Source of the DNA: Gemmatimonadaceae bacterium | GTDB lineage: Bacteria > Gemmatimonadota > Gemmatimonadetes > Gemmatimonadales > Gemmatimonadaceae | Length of the DNA stretch: 64,000 nucleotides | Direction: 5' to 3' | NCBI GenBank assembly: GCA_020851455.1 | Contig: JADZCT010000038.1 | Location: forward strand, 62,001-126,000 | Shown: piece after piece, positions 54,884 through 63,071 of the stretch | How the letters are laid out: each line of letters begins with the position of its first letter | Position numbering within the stretch: the first letter of the stretch is position 1 | Translations under genes and position numbers: made by a program | The notes under the pieces: model-generated | The model's input: the letters and a program-made list of their open reading frames with translations, nothing else | Told to the model about the DNA's origin: nothing | Databases searched by the model: none

Positions 54884-54996
54884 CCATTCGCAGGTACCGT
54901 GAACCGCTCACGCGCGCGGTGATTCCCCAGGCAACTGCATATGCCGAACCGCTCACGCGCGCGGTGATTCCCCTGGCAACTGCACACGGCAAGTGA
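54880..54996 (+). CDS. 38-codon ORF of two tandem 15-residue repeats
   Basis: GTG 54880 to TGA 54994-54996. After VTIRRYR come EPLTRAVIPQATAYA and EPLTRAVIPLATAHG, then K. The start overlaps the zinc-ribbon stop (GTGA) and the stop overlaps the argJ start (GTGA), so the ORF fits its slot exactly. The 45-bp repeat keeps the reading frame. The four differences between the copies are all amino-acid changing (Q/L, Y/H with two base changes, A/G), so selection on the protein is not shown. No strong ribosome site is needed if it is coupled. It may be a real peptide or a repeat that happens to be open. Confidence 0.5.
   Translation: MTIRRYREPLTRAVIPQATAYAEPLTRAVIPLATAHGK
54901..54990. repeat. Tandem 45-bp direct repeat (two copies)
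   Basis: Copies at 54901-54945 and 54946-54990 are adjacent and differ at four positions. Each contains CTCACGCGCGCGGTGA, a near-palindrome around CGCGCG. The repeat fills the space between the zinc-ribbon gene and argJ and encodes the 15-residue repeats of the ORF at 54880. Confidence 0.92.
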
Positions 54997-56162
54997 CGAC
55001 ATTCGACGATCCGCCCGCCCTTCCCCGCGGCTTCGCGTGCGCGAGCCGCAACGTCGGCCTCAAACCCGAAGCCCGCGACCTGACCTTGATCGCCAGCGAG
55101 GTGGACTGCGCCGCGGCGGCGGTGTTCACGCGCAACCAATTTCCAGGCGCGCCGATCGTGCTCGGCCGCGAGGTCATCCGGAGCGGCGTCCTGCGCGCGA
55201 TCGTGGTGAACAGCAAGGTCAGCAACGTCGCGACCGGCGACGAGGGCCTCGCCCGCGCGCGCAGGATGGCCGCCGCCGCCGCGCGTGAGCTTGGAACCGA
55301 ACCGGACAGGGTGCTCGTGAGCTCTACCGGCGTTATTGGCGTGCCGCTGCCAATCGAGAAGATCGAGGCAGGCATTGCCGGAATGGCTGTCGAGATGCAG
55401 GCCGACCCCCTCGTGGCCGCGCTCGGCATCATGACCACCGACACGCACCCCAAGGCGTTCTCGACGCGCGTTGGCGCGGCCACGATCACGTGGATCGGCA
55501 AGGGCGCCGGGATGATCGAGCCGAACATGGCCACGATGCTCGTGTACATCCTTACCGATGCGCGCCTCGCCGCCTCTTCGCTCGATGCCATGCTGCGGCG
55601 CGCGGTTGACGTGTCGCTCAACATGCTTTCGGTGGACACCGACACGAGCACGTCCGACACCTGCGCGATCCTCGCCAGCGGCCGCGCGGGCGACGTGGAC
55701 GAAGCCGCGTTCGAGCAGGCCCTCGTTGCGGGCTCGATCAGGATGGCGGAGACCATCGCCCGCGACGGCGAGGGCGCCACGCACCTGATTCGCGTTCGCG
55801 TGCGCGGAGCGAAGAACCGCGCGGAGGCGCGGACAGTCGCCAAGTCCATCGTGAACTCGCCCCTCGTGAAGACTATGGTCGCCGGCGCCGATCCGAACGT
55901 CGGCCGGCTCCTCATGGCGATCGGGAAGTGCTTCGACGCCGCCATCGTGCCCGCGCGGACCGACGCATGGATCAACGGGCACCAGGTGGTGCGCGGGGGG
56001 GCGCGGGCGTCGTTCGAGGATTCGACCGTGCGCGCCGCCCTCGGCGAAGAGGTCGTTCAGGTTGACGTGGCGCTCGGCGTCGGAGAGGCCGACGCCACGG
56101 CGTTTGGCTGCGACCTCACGCAGGGGTACGTCGAGGAAAACGCGGCCTACTACTCGAGCTGA
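54993..56162 (+). CDS. argJ: Bifunctional ornithine acetyltransferase/N-acetylglutamate synthase
   Basis: A 389-residue ArgJ. GTG 54993 overlaps the preceding small ORF. It has AAAVFTRNQFPGAPIVLGRE, VNSKVSNVATGDEG (variant of NSGNANA-T-G), SSTGVIGVPLP and the self-cleavage site IEPNMATML with nucleophile T181. The protein is split at this threonine into alpha and beta chains. It moves the acetyl group from acetyl-ornithine to glutamate and, in bifunctional members, can start the cycle from acetyl-CoA. No other arg genes are adjacent. Confidence 0.95.
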   Translation: MTTFDDPPALPRGFACASRNVGLKPEARDLTLIASEVDCAAAAVFTRNQFPGAPIVLGREVIRSGVLRAIVVNSKVSNVATGDEGLARARRMAAAAARELGTEPDRVLVSSTGVIGVPLPIEKIEAGIAGMAVEMQADPLVAALGIMTTDTHPKAFSTRVGAATITWIGKGAGMIEPNMATMLVYILTDARLAASSLDAMLRRAVDVSLNMLSVDTDTSTSDTCAILASGRAGDVDEAAFEQALVAGSIRMAETIARDGEGATHLIRVRVRGAKNRAEARTVAKSIVNSPLVKTMVAGADPNVGRLLMAIGKCFDAAIVPARTDAWINGHQVVRGGARASFEDSTVRAALGEEVVQVDVALGVGEADATAFGCDLTQGYVEENAAYYSS

Positions 56163-56260
56163 CCGGCGCCGGGCGCACGCCGGGTGGCCTCCCGCGCGGG
56201 CCAGCGGCCCGCCATCTTCACCGGAACCCCTTCACCCCGGTTCCCGTCCGGACACTGCCG

Positions 56261-58861
56261 ATGCGATACCCAAGCCGCTGCACGGTCGCGGCCGCCCTGG
56301 CGGCCGCCATCCTCCCCGCCTCGCATGCCAGCGCACAGCGCCCGCGCGAGCCCGTCGTCAACGCCAACTGGGAACTCGCCGACAAGTTCGGCACCGAGTC
56401 ACTGCGGCGCATCAATTACGGCACCACCGTGCAGCCGCACTGGATCGGCAAGGCCGACTCCATGTGGTACAGCTGGAAGGATCACGACGGGTCGCGCTTC
56501 ATGCTCGTAGTCCCGGCGCTCAAGGTCAGGAAGCCGCTATTCGACCACGCCAAGCTTGCCGCCCAGCTCGCGACGCTCCACAAGAAGCCGTACGATGCGA
56601 CGAACCTCCCGTTCACGACGATCGTATGGACCAAGGATCACAAGCGGTTCCGGTTCAACCACGACACGGGCGCGCTGGCGTCGCGTTACGAATGGAACCT
56701 CGCCGCCGAGACGCTCACGAAGCTCGGGCGCCCGGTGGCAGCCGATTCCGTGGTCGCCGACGAAGAGCGTGAAGAAGGCGGTGGAGGCGGCCGCGGCGGC
56801 TTCGGAGGACGCGGCGGTGGCGACTTCCGCAACTGGTCGCCCGACAGCTCGATGTTCGTGTTTGCGCGCGACCACAACCTGTATCTCGTCGAGAAGGGCA
56901 AGCCCGACACGGTGCAGATCTCCAGGGACGGTGAGAAGAACCGTAGCTTCGGAGCGCGCGACACCACCGCCGTGAACGACTCCACCGACGGGCAGCAGGG
57001 CGGCGGGCGCGGGAACTCGCGCGACCCCCGCGTGCGCGCCAACGTCACCTGGTCGCCCGACTCCAGGGCGTTCGTGATCCAGCGCCAGGATCAACGGACG
57101 GTGAAGGACCTCTACCTGGTGAACGTTCTCGCCAACCCACGGCCAACGCTCTCTTCGTACAGCTATGCGATGCCAGGCGAGAGCGACGTGCCGCAAGTCG
57201 AGCTCTGGTCGTGGAAGAAGGGCGACCCGCTCGTGAAGCCCGTGGACATCAAGAAATGGCGAGACGAGCGGATCTTCAACGTCCACTGGACCACCGGCTC
57301 CGACAAGGTCCGGCTCGTAAGACGCGACCGGCCGCAGCGGAACCTCGAGCTGGTGGAGCTGAACCTTGCGGACGGTGCCGTGAAGACGTTGATCACCGAG
57401 TCCGTCGAGGACGCCAACCTCGAACCAACGCAGGTGCGCTACACCAAGACGGGCGGCGACATCATCTGGTGGTCAGAGCGTACGGGCTGGGGACACTACT
57501 ACCTGTACGACTTCAACGGCAAGTACAAGAAGCCGCTCACAGAAGGTCAGTGGCGCGCCGACCAGATCGCCGAGGTTGATACGACGGCAGGGGTGGTGTA
57601 CCTCTCGGGCGTGGGTCGCGAGCCGGGCGAGAATGTCTATTACCGGCACACCTACCGAGTGAATGCCGACGGGAGCGGCTTCGCGCTGCTCGATCCCGGC
57701 AACACGAACCACACGACAACGCTCTCTCCCTCGAATAAGTGGCTCGTTGACGCGGGCTCGCGGGTTGACCAGGCGCCGAAGACGGTGCTTCGCGACGCGA
57801 CAGGCAAGCTGGTGATGGACCTCGAGGAGGCCGACCTGTCGGGGCTGAAGGCGCTTGGATGGAAGCCGCCGACGCAGTTCATCGTCAAGGCGGCCGACGG
57901 CGTGACCGACATCTACGGCAACCTGTGGAAGCCATTCGACTTCGATTCCACGAAGAAATACCCGATCATCGCCAACGTCTACCCCGGCCCGCAGACGGAG
58001 AGCGTCAACATTCCGTTCGCGCCCGGCGGCGTGCCGCAGGAACTCGCGCAGCTCGGCTTCATCGTGATCCAGATCGGCAACCGCGGCGGCAACCCGCTGC
58101 GCTCCAACGCCTATCAGACGTTCAGCTATTACAACCTCCGCGACTACGCCCTGGCCGACAAGAAAGCCGGGATCGAGCAGCTCGCGGCGAGGTACCCGTG
58201 GATTGACCTCGATCGAGTTGGCATCTACGGGCACTCCGGCGGCGGATTCCTCACTGCCGCCGCAATGATGACGCCTCCGTACAACGACTTCTTCAAGGTT
58301 GGCGTGTCGAGTTCCGGCAACCACGACAACAACATCTACAACCAGAACTGGAGCGAGCAGTACCACGGGCTGCGCACGATCGTTGCGGGCGCCGACAGCG
58401 CGCAGGGCGCGGGCGGGCGCGGCGGACGTGGCGGCGCGGCCGGACGCGGCGGCGCAGGCGCCAATGGCGTCGCGGGCGCAACCGGCGGCCCCGGCGCAAA
58501 CGGAGCGGCGGCGAACAGCGCGCGCATTGCCGGACCCCGCACCGCCGCCGATACCGGCTACGCCGACGATTCCCTCCGGTACTCGATTCGCGTACCCACC
58601 AACATCGAACTCGCCCCGAACCTCAAGGGCAACCTGCTCCTCGCCACGGGCGACATGGACAACAACGTCCATCCGGGCAACACCATCCGCATGGTGAACG
58701 CCCTCATCAAGGCGAACAAGCGGTTCGACTTCATCCTGCTCCCCGGCAAGCCGCACGGCTACGGCGATATGCAGCCGTACTTCAACCGCCAACTCATGGA
58801 GTACTTCGCGGAACACCTGATAGGCGACTACTACAGATCGGGCGCGGAGATCAAGCGGTAG
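56261..58861 (+). CDS. S9-family prolyl oligopeptidase/dipeptidyl peptidase IV-like
   Basis: An 866-residue secreted peptidase with signal peptide (ending ASHASAQ). The DPP4-type beta-propeller occupies about 80-540 with repeated WSPD motifs. The alpha/beta-hydrolase domain has catalytic S659 (GIYGHSGGGF), D800 (GDMDNNVHPGN) and H832 (GKPHGY). Two low-complexity inserts are odd: a Gly/Arg-rich stretch (about 168-187) in the propeller, and a Gly/Ala/Arg-rich stretch (about 712-755) between the Ser and Asp of the triad. It cleaves short peptides in the periplasm or outside the cell. Confidence 0.9.
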   Translation: MRYPSRCTVAAALAAAILPASHASAQRPREPVVNANWELADKFGTESLRRINYGTTVQPHWIGKADSMWYSWKDHDGSRFMLVVPALKVRKPLFDHAKLAAQLATLHKKPYDATNLPFTTIVWTKDHKRFRFNHDTGALASRYEWNLAAETLTKLGRPVAADSVVADEEREEGGGGGRGGFGGRGGGDFRNWSPDSSMFVFARDHNLYLVEKGKPDTVQISRDGEKNRSFGARDTTAVNDSTDGQQGGGRGNSRDPRVRANVTWSPDSRAFVIQRQDQRTVKDLYLVNVLANPRPTLSSYSYAMPGESDVPQVELWSWKKGDPLVKPVDIKKWRDERIFNVHWTTGSDKVRLVRRDRPQRNLELVELNLADGAVKTLITESVEDANLEPTQVRYTKTGGDIIWWSERTGWGHYYLYDFNGKYKKPLTEGQWRADQIAEVDTTAGVVYLSGVGREPGENVYYRHTYRVNADGSGFALLDPGNTNHTTTLSPSNKWLVDAGSRVDQAPKTVLRDATGKLVMDLEEADLSGLKALGWKPPTQFIVKAADGVTDIYGNLWKPFDFDSTKKYPIIANVYPGPQTESVNIPFAPGGVPQELAQLGFIVIQIGNRGGNPLRSNAYQTFSYYNLRDYALADKKAGIEQLAARYPWIDLDRVGIYGHSGGGFLTAAAMMTPPYNDFFKVGVSSSGNHDNNIYNQNWSEQYHGLRTIVAGADSAQGAGGRGGRGGAAGRGGAGANGVAGATGGPGANGAAANSARIAGPRTAADTGYADDSLRYSIRVPTNIELAPNLKGNLLLATGDMDNNVHPGNTIRMVNALIKANKRFDFILLPGKPHGYGDMQPYFNRQLMEYFAEHLIGDYYRSGAEIKR

Positions 58862-58870
58862 AAAGCTGCG

Positions 58871-59374
58871 TTACGATATGGCGGCGAGCTGCTTCGGGCC
58901 CATCAGCCAGAGCAGTTCGCCGCCTCCCCGTTCGATCCCCCGCTCGAACTCGAGGAGGCACGCGCCCGCCTTCCTGAACTTGATGCGGGACTCGTCGTGC
59001 CCGGTCATGCACCAGGTTGCCAGCGCACCGAGGTCCGGCTCGTGGCCCACGACCGCGACCGTCGTGCGCTTCCCGTAGCCGGCGAGCGCTTCCACGAGTT
59101 GTTCTGGCCGCGCGCCCGGCTCGAGCGCGGGCGTGGTGGCGAGTTCGGCGTCCGGCCACGCACCCACGAGCAGCTCAGCGGTCTGAACTGCGCGCGTGTA
59201 CGGACTCGACAGCACGAGCGTGCAGCCCGGCACCTGGGCACTGGCCGCGCGCGTGACGCCGCGCATCTGCGCACGGCCCTTGCTGGAGAGCGGACGCTCG
59301 GAATCGGGGCGACCCGACGCCGCGAACTCCCGGGCATCACCGGCGTCGGCGTGCCGTACGATCAGCAGCAGCAT
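58871..59374 (-). CDS. sixA: SixA-type phosphohistidine phosphatase
   Basis: A 167-residue histidine-phosphatase-superfamily protein. The RHG motif is RHADAGDA at the N-terminus, the central segment is LVLSSPYTRAVQTAELL, and the second His is in VVGHEPDLGAL. SixA removes phosphate from histidine of HPt domains or from the nitrogen PTS. No HPt protein is encoded nearby, so its target is unknown. The ATG at 59374 lies 2 bp behind the small membrane protein gene. It converges on the S9 peptidase gene with a 9-bp gap. Confidence 0.88.
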   Translation of the reverse strand: MLLLIVRHADAGDAREFAASGRPDSERPLSSKGRAQMRGVTRAASAQVPGCTLVLSSPYTRAVQTAELLVGAWPDAELATTPALEPGARPEQLVEALAGYGKRTTVAVVGHEPDLGALATWCMTGHDESRIKFRKAGACLLEFERGIERGGGELLWLMGPKQLAAIS

Positions 59375-59376
59375 GG

Positions 59377-59769
59377 TCAGGCCTCCTCCGTTGCACGCCC
59401 CGTCCGCCATGCCACCAGGAAGAGCACGAGCCAGACGACCGTCCGAAGCGTCATCGCAGCGATGCTCTGCGCGGCCACGGCGCCGCCGCCCTGGCGCACC
59501 ACTGCGATGCCAGCGAGCACCAGCAGGTTGAGCGCGAAGATCGCCCCAGCCGCCACCCGCCCCGCCGCGACGCTGCGCCAGAGTGCGATTCCCGCGGCGA
59601 TGTATGCCGCGCCCATCGCGACGTTGAAGAAGAGCAATGGCCTGAAGACTACATAACCCGGGTCGGCGCCGAGCAGGACCCGCCCTCCCTCAGCCAGCGT
59701 CGCGACGCCAAACAGCGCCCCGACTGTTGCCGCGCCATTCTTCACGATGCGGGCAGCGTATGGTGTCAT
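59377..59769 (-). CDS. Small four-helix membrane protein
   Basis: A 130-residue protein from ATG 59769. Four hydrophobic helices are visible (near 10-30, 40-62, 70-90 and 100-122), with a short basic C-terminus. No family motif is recognised. It is divergent from pncB and followed on the same strand by sixA (2-bp gap), so the two are probably co-transcribed. Confidence 0.72.
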   Translation of the reverse strand: MTPYAARIVKNGAATVGALFGVATLAEGGRVLLGADPGYVVFRPLLFFNVAMGAAYIAAGIALWRSVAAGRVAAGAIFALNLLVLAGIAVVRQGGGAVAAQSIAAMTLRTVVWLVLFLVAWRTGRATEEA

Positions 59770-59827
59770 CGTCGAGAGTGCCTCGGTCACGGGAAGGTGG
59801 GAGTGGCTACTTTCAGGCGGGCCTCGC

Positions 59828-61282
59828 ATGAAGCCTCAACAGTACTCCGCCAAAGATGACATGCAATTCAACCTGAGCGCGAGCTACACGGATCTGTACG
59901 AGATCGCCATGGGACAGGCGCTGTTCCAGGCCGGCCAGCACGAGAAGCCATCGGTGTTCGACTACTTCTTCCGCAAACTGCCGTTCGGTGGCGGGTACGC
60001 GATATTCGCGGGGCTCGGCACGCTGCTCGAGGCGCTCGAGGGCTGGCGGTTCACCGCGCAGGACCTCGACCAGCTCGCCGCCGCCGGCTTCGACCCCGCG
60101 TACATCGCCTACCTGAAGGAGCTTCGCTTCCGCTGCAGCGTGCACAGCGTGCCCGAGGGCGAGGTCGTCTTTCCCACCGAACCTCTGCTGCGCGTCGAGG
60201 GCAGCCTGATCGAGGCGCAGGTCATCGAGACGCTTCTCCTCAACCTCGTCAATTACCAGTCGCTGGTTGCCACGAGGGCGGCGCGCATACGATCGGTGGC
60301 TGGCGATGCGGTACTCAGCGAGTTTGGCCTTCGCCGCGCGCACGGACCGGGCGGCATCCTCGCTGCGCGCGCGGCAGTCGTTGGCGGGTTCGACTCGACC
60401 AGCAACGTCTACGCCGCCCAGCTCTACGGCCTCAAGGCCGAAGGCACCATGGCGCACTCGTTCGTGCAGTGGTACGACGACGAACTTGCTGCCTTCCGCG
60501 CATTTGCGGAGGCGCGGCCGCACAACACCGTGCTGCTCGTTGACACGTACGATACGCTGAGGAGCGGGATCCCGAACGCCATCACCGTCGCGAGGGAGAT
60601 GCGCGAGCGCGGACACCGGTTGCGCGCCGTGCGGCTCGACAGCGGCGACCTGGCGTTCTTCTCGCGGCGCGCCCGCGCGATGCTCGACGCCGCTGGCCTG
60701 CCCGAAGTGAAGATCGTCGCTTCGAACCAACTCGACGAGTACGTCATTCGCAGCCTGCGGCAGCAGCATGCGCCGATTGACATCTATGGCGTCGGCACCA
60801 GTCTCGTCGCCGTTCCGCCCGACGCGGCCCTCGACGGAGTGTACAAGCTCGCCGTAGCCGACGGCGCTCCCCGGCTCAAGGTGTCGGAGAGTCTCACGAA
60901 GACAACCCTTCCCGGCCGCAAGCAGGTGTACCGCTTCTTCGACGACGCCGGGCAGTTCTCCGGAGCCGACGGCGTCGCGCTGGACAATCGCGGCGCCCCC
61001 GGGCGGCTCATCCACCCGTTCGAGTCGTACAAGACCATGAGCAGCGCGCACCTGCGCGGCGAGCCGCTGCTGCACCCGGTAATGAAGCACGGCCGGCGCA
61101 TCGGCCCCGCCCCGACCCTCGACGAAGTCAGGCAGCACTCCGCCGCGCGTATCGCGCTGCTTCCGGCAGAATTCCTGCGCTTCGAGAATCCACACACCTA
61201 CAAGGTGGGACTGAGCGAAGATCTCCACGTGCTGCGCGAACACCTTCGCCTCACCCACAAGCCAGGTACGCCGACAACATGA
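59828..61282 (+). CDS. pncB: Nicotinate phosphoribosyltransferase
   Basis: A 484-residue NAPRTase. It shows [20 protein letters not shown], the FEYFFRKLP-type segment ([10 protein letters not shown]), [14 protein letters not shown], and the phosphohistidine-containing [29 protein letters not shown] with the S-G-D pair and GVGTSLVAV follow. It makes nicotinate mononucleotide from nicotinate and PRPP in NAD salvage. ATG 59828 gives the conserved N-terminus; ATG 59861 is an alternative. It overlaps pncA by 4 bp. Confidence 0.95.
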   Translation: MKPQQYSAKDDMQFNLSASYTDLYEIAMGQALFQAGQHEKPSVFDYFFRKLPFGGGYAIFAGLGTLLEALEGWRFTAQDLDQLAAAGFDPAYIAYLKELRFRCSVHSVPEGEVVFPTEPLLRVEGSLIEAQVIETLLLNLVNYQSLVATRAARIRSVAGDAVLSEFGLRRAHGPGGILAARAAVVGGFDSTSNVYAAQLYGLKAEGTMAHSFVQWYDDELAAFRAFAEARPHNTVLLVDTYDTLRSGIPNAITVAREMRERGHRLRAVRLDSGDLAFFSRRARAMLDAAGLPEVKIVASNQLDEYVIRSLRQQHAPIDIYGVGTSLVAVPPDAALDGVYKLAVADGAPRLKVSESLTKTTLPGRKQVYRFFDDAGQFSGADGVALDNRGAPGRLIHPFESYKTMSSAHLRGEPLLHPVMKHGRRIGPAPTLDEVRQHSAARIALLPAEFLRFENPHTYKVGLSEDLHVLREHLRLTHKPGTPTT

Positions 61283-61890
61283 GAGCGTTGGCAATCATCG
61301 ACGTTCAGTACGACTTCCTCCCCGGTGGCTCGCTCCCGGTGGCAGGCGGCGACGCAATCCTTCCGGTGATCGGCCGCATCATCGGCGGCTTCGACCTCGT
61401 CGTTGCCACCCAGGATTGGCATCCGCAGGATCACGTGAGCTTCGCGTCGAACCACCCCGGCCGGAAGCCGTTCGAGCAGCTTGACCTCGACGGCCATCCG
61501 CAAACGCTCTGGCCGGACCACTGCGTCCAGGGCACCCGCGGCGCGGAGCTCTCCAGCGGATGGGACACCCGGCACGTCGAGGCGGTGTTCCGCAAGGGCA
61601 CCAACCCGGCGATAGACAGCTACAGCGCCTTCTTCGACAACCGGCACCTCAAGTCCACCGGCCTCGCCGATTACCTGCGCGGGAAGGGCGTGAGCGATCT
61701 GTTCGTGTGCGGACTCGCGGGCGACATCTGCGTGTACTACAGCGCCCGTGACGCCCTCGAGCAGGGGTTCAGAGTCAGCCTGATCCGCGACGCTGCCACA
61801 CCGCTCGACGCAGGGATCTTCGCCGGGTGCCTCGCCGACCTCACGAAACTCGGCGCGAGAGTCGTGGAGAGTTCGTCACTCGATCCATGA
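61279..61890 (+). CDS. pncA: Nicotinamidase
   Basis: A 203-residue PncA/isochorismatase-fold enzyme. The catalytic triad is D8 (IIDVQYDFLPGG), K106 (FRKGTNPAIDSYSAF) and C151 (GLAGDICVYYSA). Metal ligands lie in QDWHPQDHVSF. It hydrolyses nicotinamide to nicotinate, which PncB, encoded just upstream with an ATGA overlap, turns into NaMN. Together they form a complete nicotinamide salvage unit. Confidence 0.96.
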   Translation: MRALAIIDVQYDFLPGGSLPVAGGDAILPVIGRIIGGFDLVVATQDWHPQDHVSFASNHPGRKPFEQLDLDGHPQTLWPDHCVQGTRGAELSSGWDTRHVEAVFRKGTNPAIDSYSAFFDNRHLKSTGLADYLRGKGVSDLFVCGLAGDICVYYSARDALEQGFRVSLIRDAATPLDAGIFAGCLADLTKLGARVVESSSLDP

Positions 61891-61941
61891 CCGGATGCGC
61901 CGCAATTGGCCGCGACGCGTTCTGCGCGAGGCCGCGCCGCA

Positions 61942-62940
61942 TCACCCCGTCACGACGTCGAGCACGTTCGCGATGGTCACGTCGCCGAAGTAGTTCCTCA
62001 CATCTGCGCCTTCGAGCGCAGCGGCCACCGCCACCCTGTCGTACGGCAGCCCGACCAGCCGCGCCTCCAGTTCGGCCACGTCGCGCTGGCCCATGAAGTC
62101 GCCGAAGAGGCGGATCGCCGCGATCCGCCCCTCGTGAACGTCAATCCGCGCGTCTATCTCGCCGGCTGGGAACCGCTGGCTGCGCTGCACGTTCGCCGGC
62201 GGATTCTCGCCAAAGTTCCACGCCCAGGTGCCGTACTTCGACTCCACCAGGCGGCGAACCGCCGCCCAGTCATCGTCGTCGAGCGCGATTGACGGGATGC
62301 GGCCGGGGTCGCGCGTGCCGAATACCGCATCCAGAATCCGAGACCGGAGCTCGTCCACGGTTACGTCCTCGCGCACGAACTCGCGGATGTTGGCCACGCG
62401 GCTGCGAATGGACTTCACACCCTTCGATTCGACCTTCCCAGGCCGCGGGCGAAGCGCTGCGGTCACATCGTCGAGGTTCGAGTCGTAAAGCAGCGTGCCA
62501 TGGCTGAACATGCGCGTCGGCGTGGCGAACTGCGCGTTGCCCGAGATCTTTCGTCCGTCGGCAAGGATGTCGTTGCGGCCGCCGAGCTCCGCGGGCACTC
62601 CAAGCGACTTCAGCACCTCGATCACCGGGCGCGTGAAGTGGTCGTAACGGTTGAACCGCCCCGTGACTTCCGGCGTCATGACGCTGAAGTTCAGGTTGCC
62701 GAGGTCGTGGTAAACGGCGCCACCCCCCGACACCCGCCGGACCACCCGGATGCCGCGGGACTCGACGACTTCCGGGTTGATCTCCTCGATCGTATTCTGG
62801 TTGCGCCCGATGATTATGGCGGGCTCGTTCACGTAGAAGAGCAGCACGTCGTCGTCCACGGGCTTGCGACGGAAGACGTACTCCTCGAGCGCCAGATTGA
62901 TCCGGGCGTCGGTGATACCGCGATTGTCAACGAATTGCAT
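61942..62940 (-). CDS. lplA: Lipoate--protein ligase A
   Basis: A 332-residue LplA. The catalytic domain has NLALEEYVFR, VNEPAIIIGRNQNTIEEIN, RRVSGGGAVYHDLGNLNFSV, and the lysine loop GRKISGNAQ. The C-terminal accessory domain (about 255-332) is present, so it is a two-domain ligase. It activates free lipoate with ATP and attaches it to E2 or H-protein lysines. ATG 62940 is chosen by alignment to the family start. It is divergent from the DUF5916 gene. Confidence 0.92.
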   Translation of the reverse strand: MQFVDNRGITDARINLALEEYVFRRKPVDDDVLLFYVNEPAIIIGRNQNTIEEINPEVVESRGIRVVRRVSGGGAVYHDLGNLNFSVMTPEVTGRFNRYDHFTRPVIEVLKSLGVPAELGGRNDILADGRKISGNAQFATPTRMFSHGTLLYDSNLDDVTAALRPRPGKVESKGVKSIRSRVANIREFVREDVTVDELRSRILDAVFGTRDPGRIPSIALDDDDWAAVRRLVESKYGTWAWNFGENPPANVQRSQRFPAGEIDARIDVHEGRIAAIRLFGDFMGQRDVAELEARLVGLPYDRVAVAAALEGADVRNYFGDVTIANVLDVVTG

Positions 62941-63071
62941 GATGAATAGTAATTGCGGGCGCGTCGCCGCCTCCGCGGCGGCCTGCCCAAGGTACCGATC
63001 ACGCAGCGCGCTGGCGCGGGGCTCCCGGAAGAGGCGGCGATCGCTGCTGCCGATTATCATCTTGCGGTATC

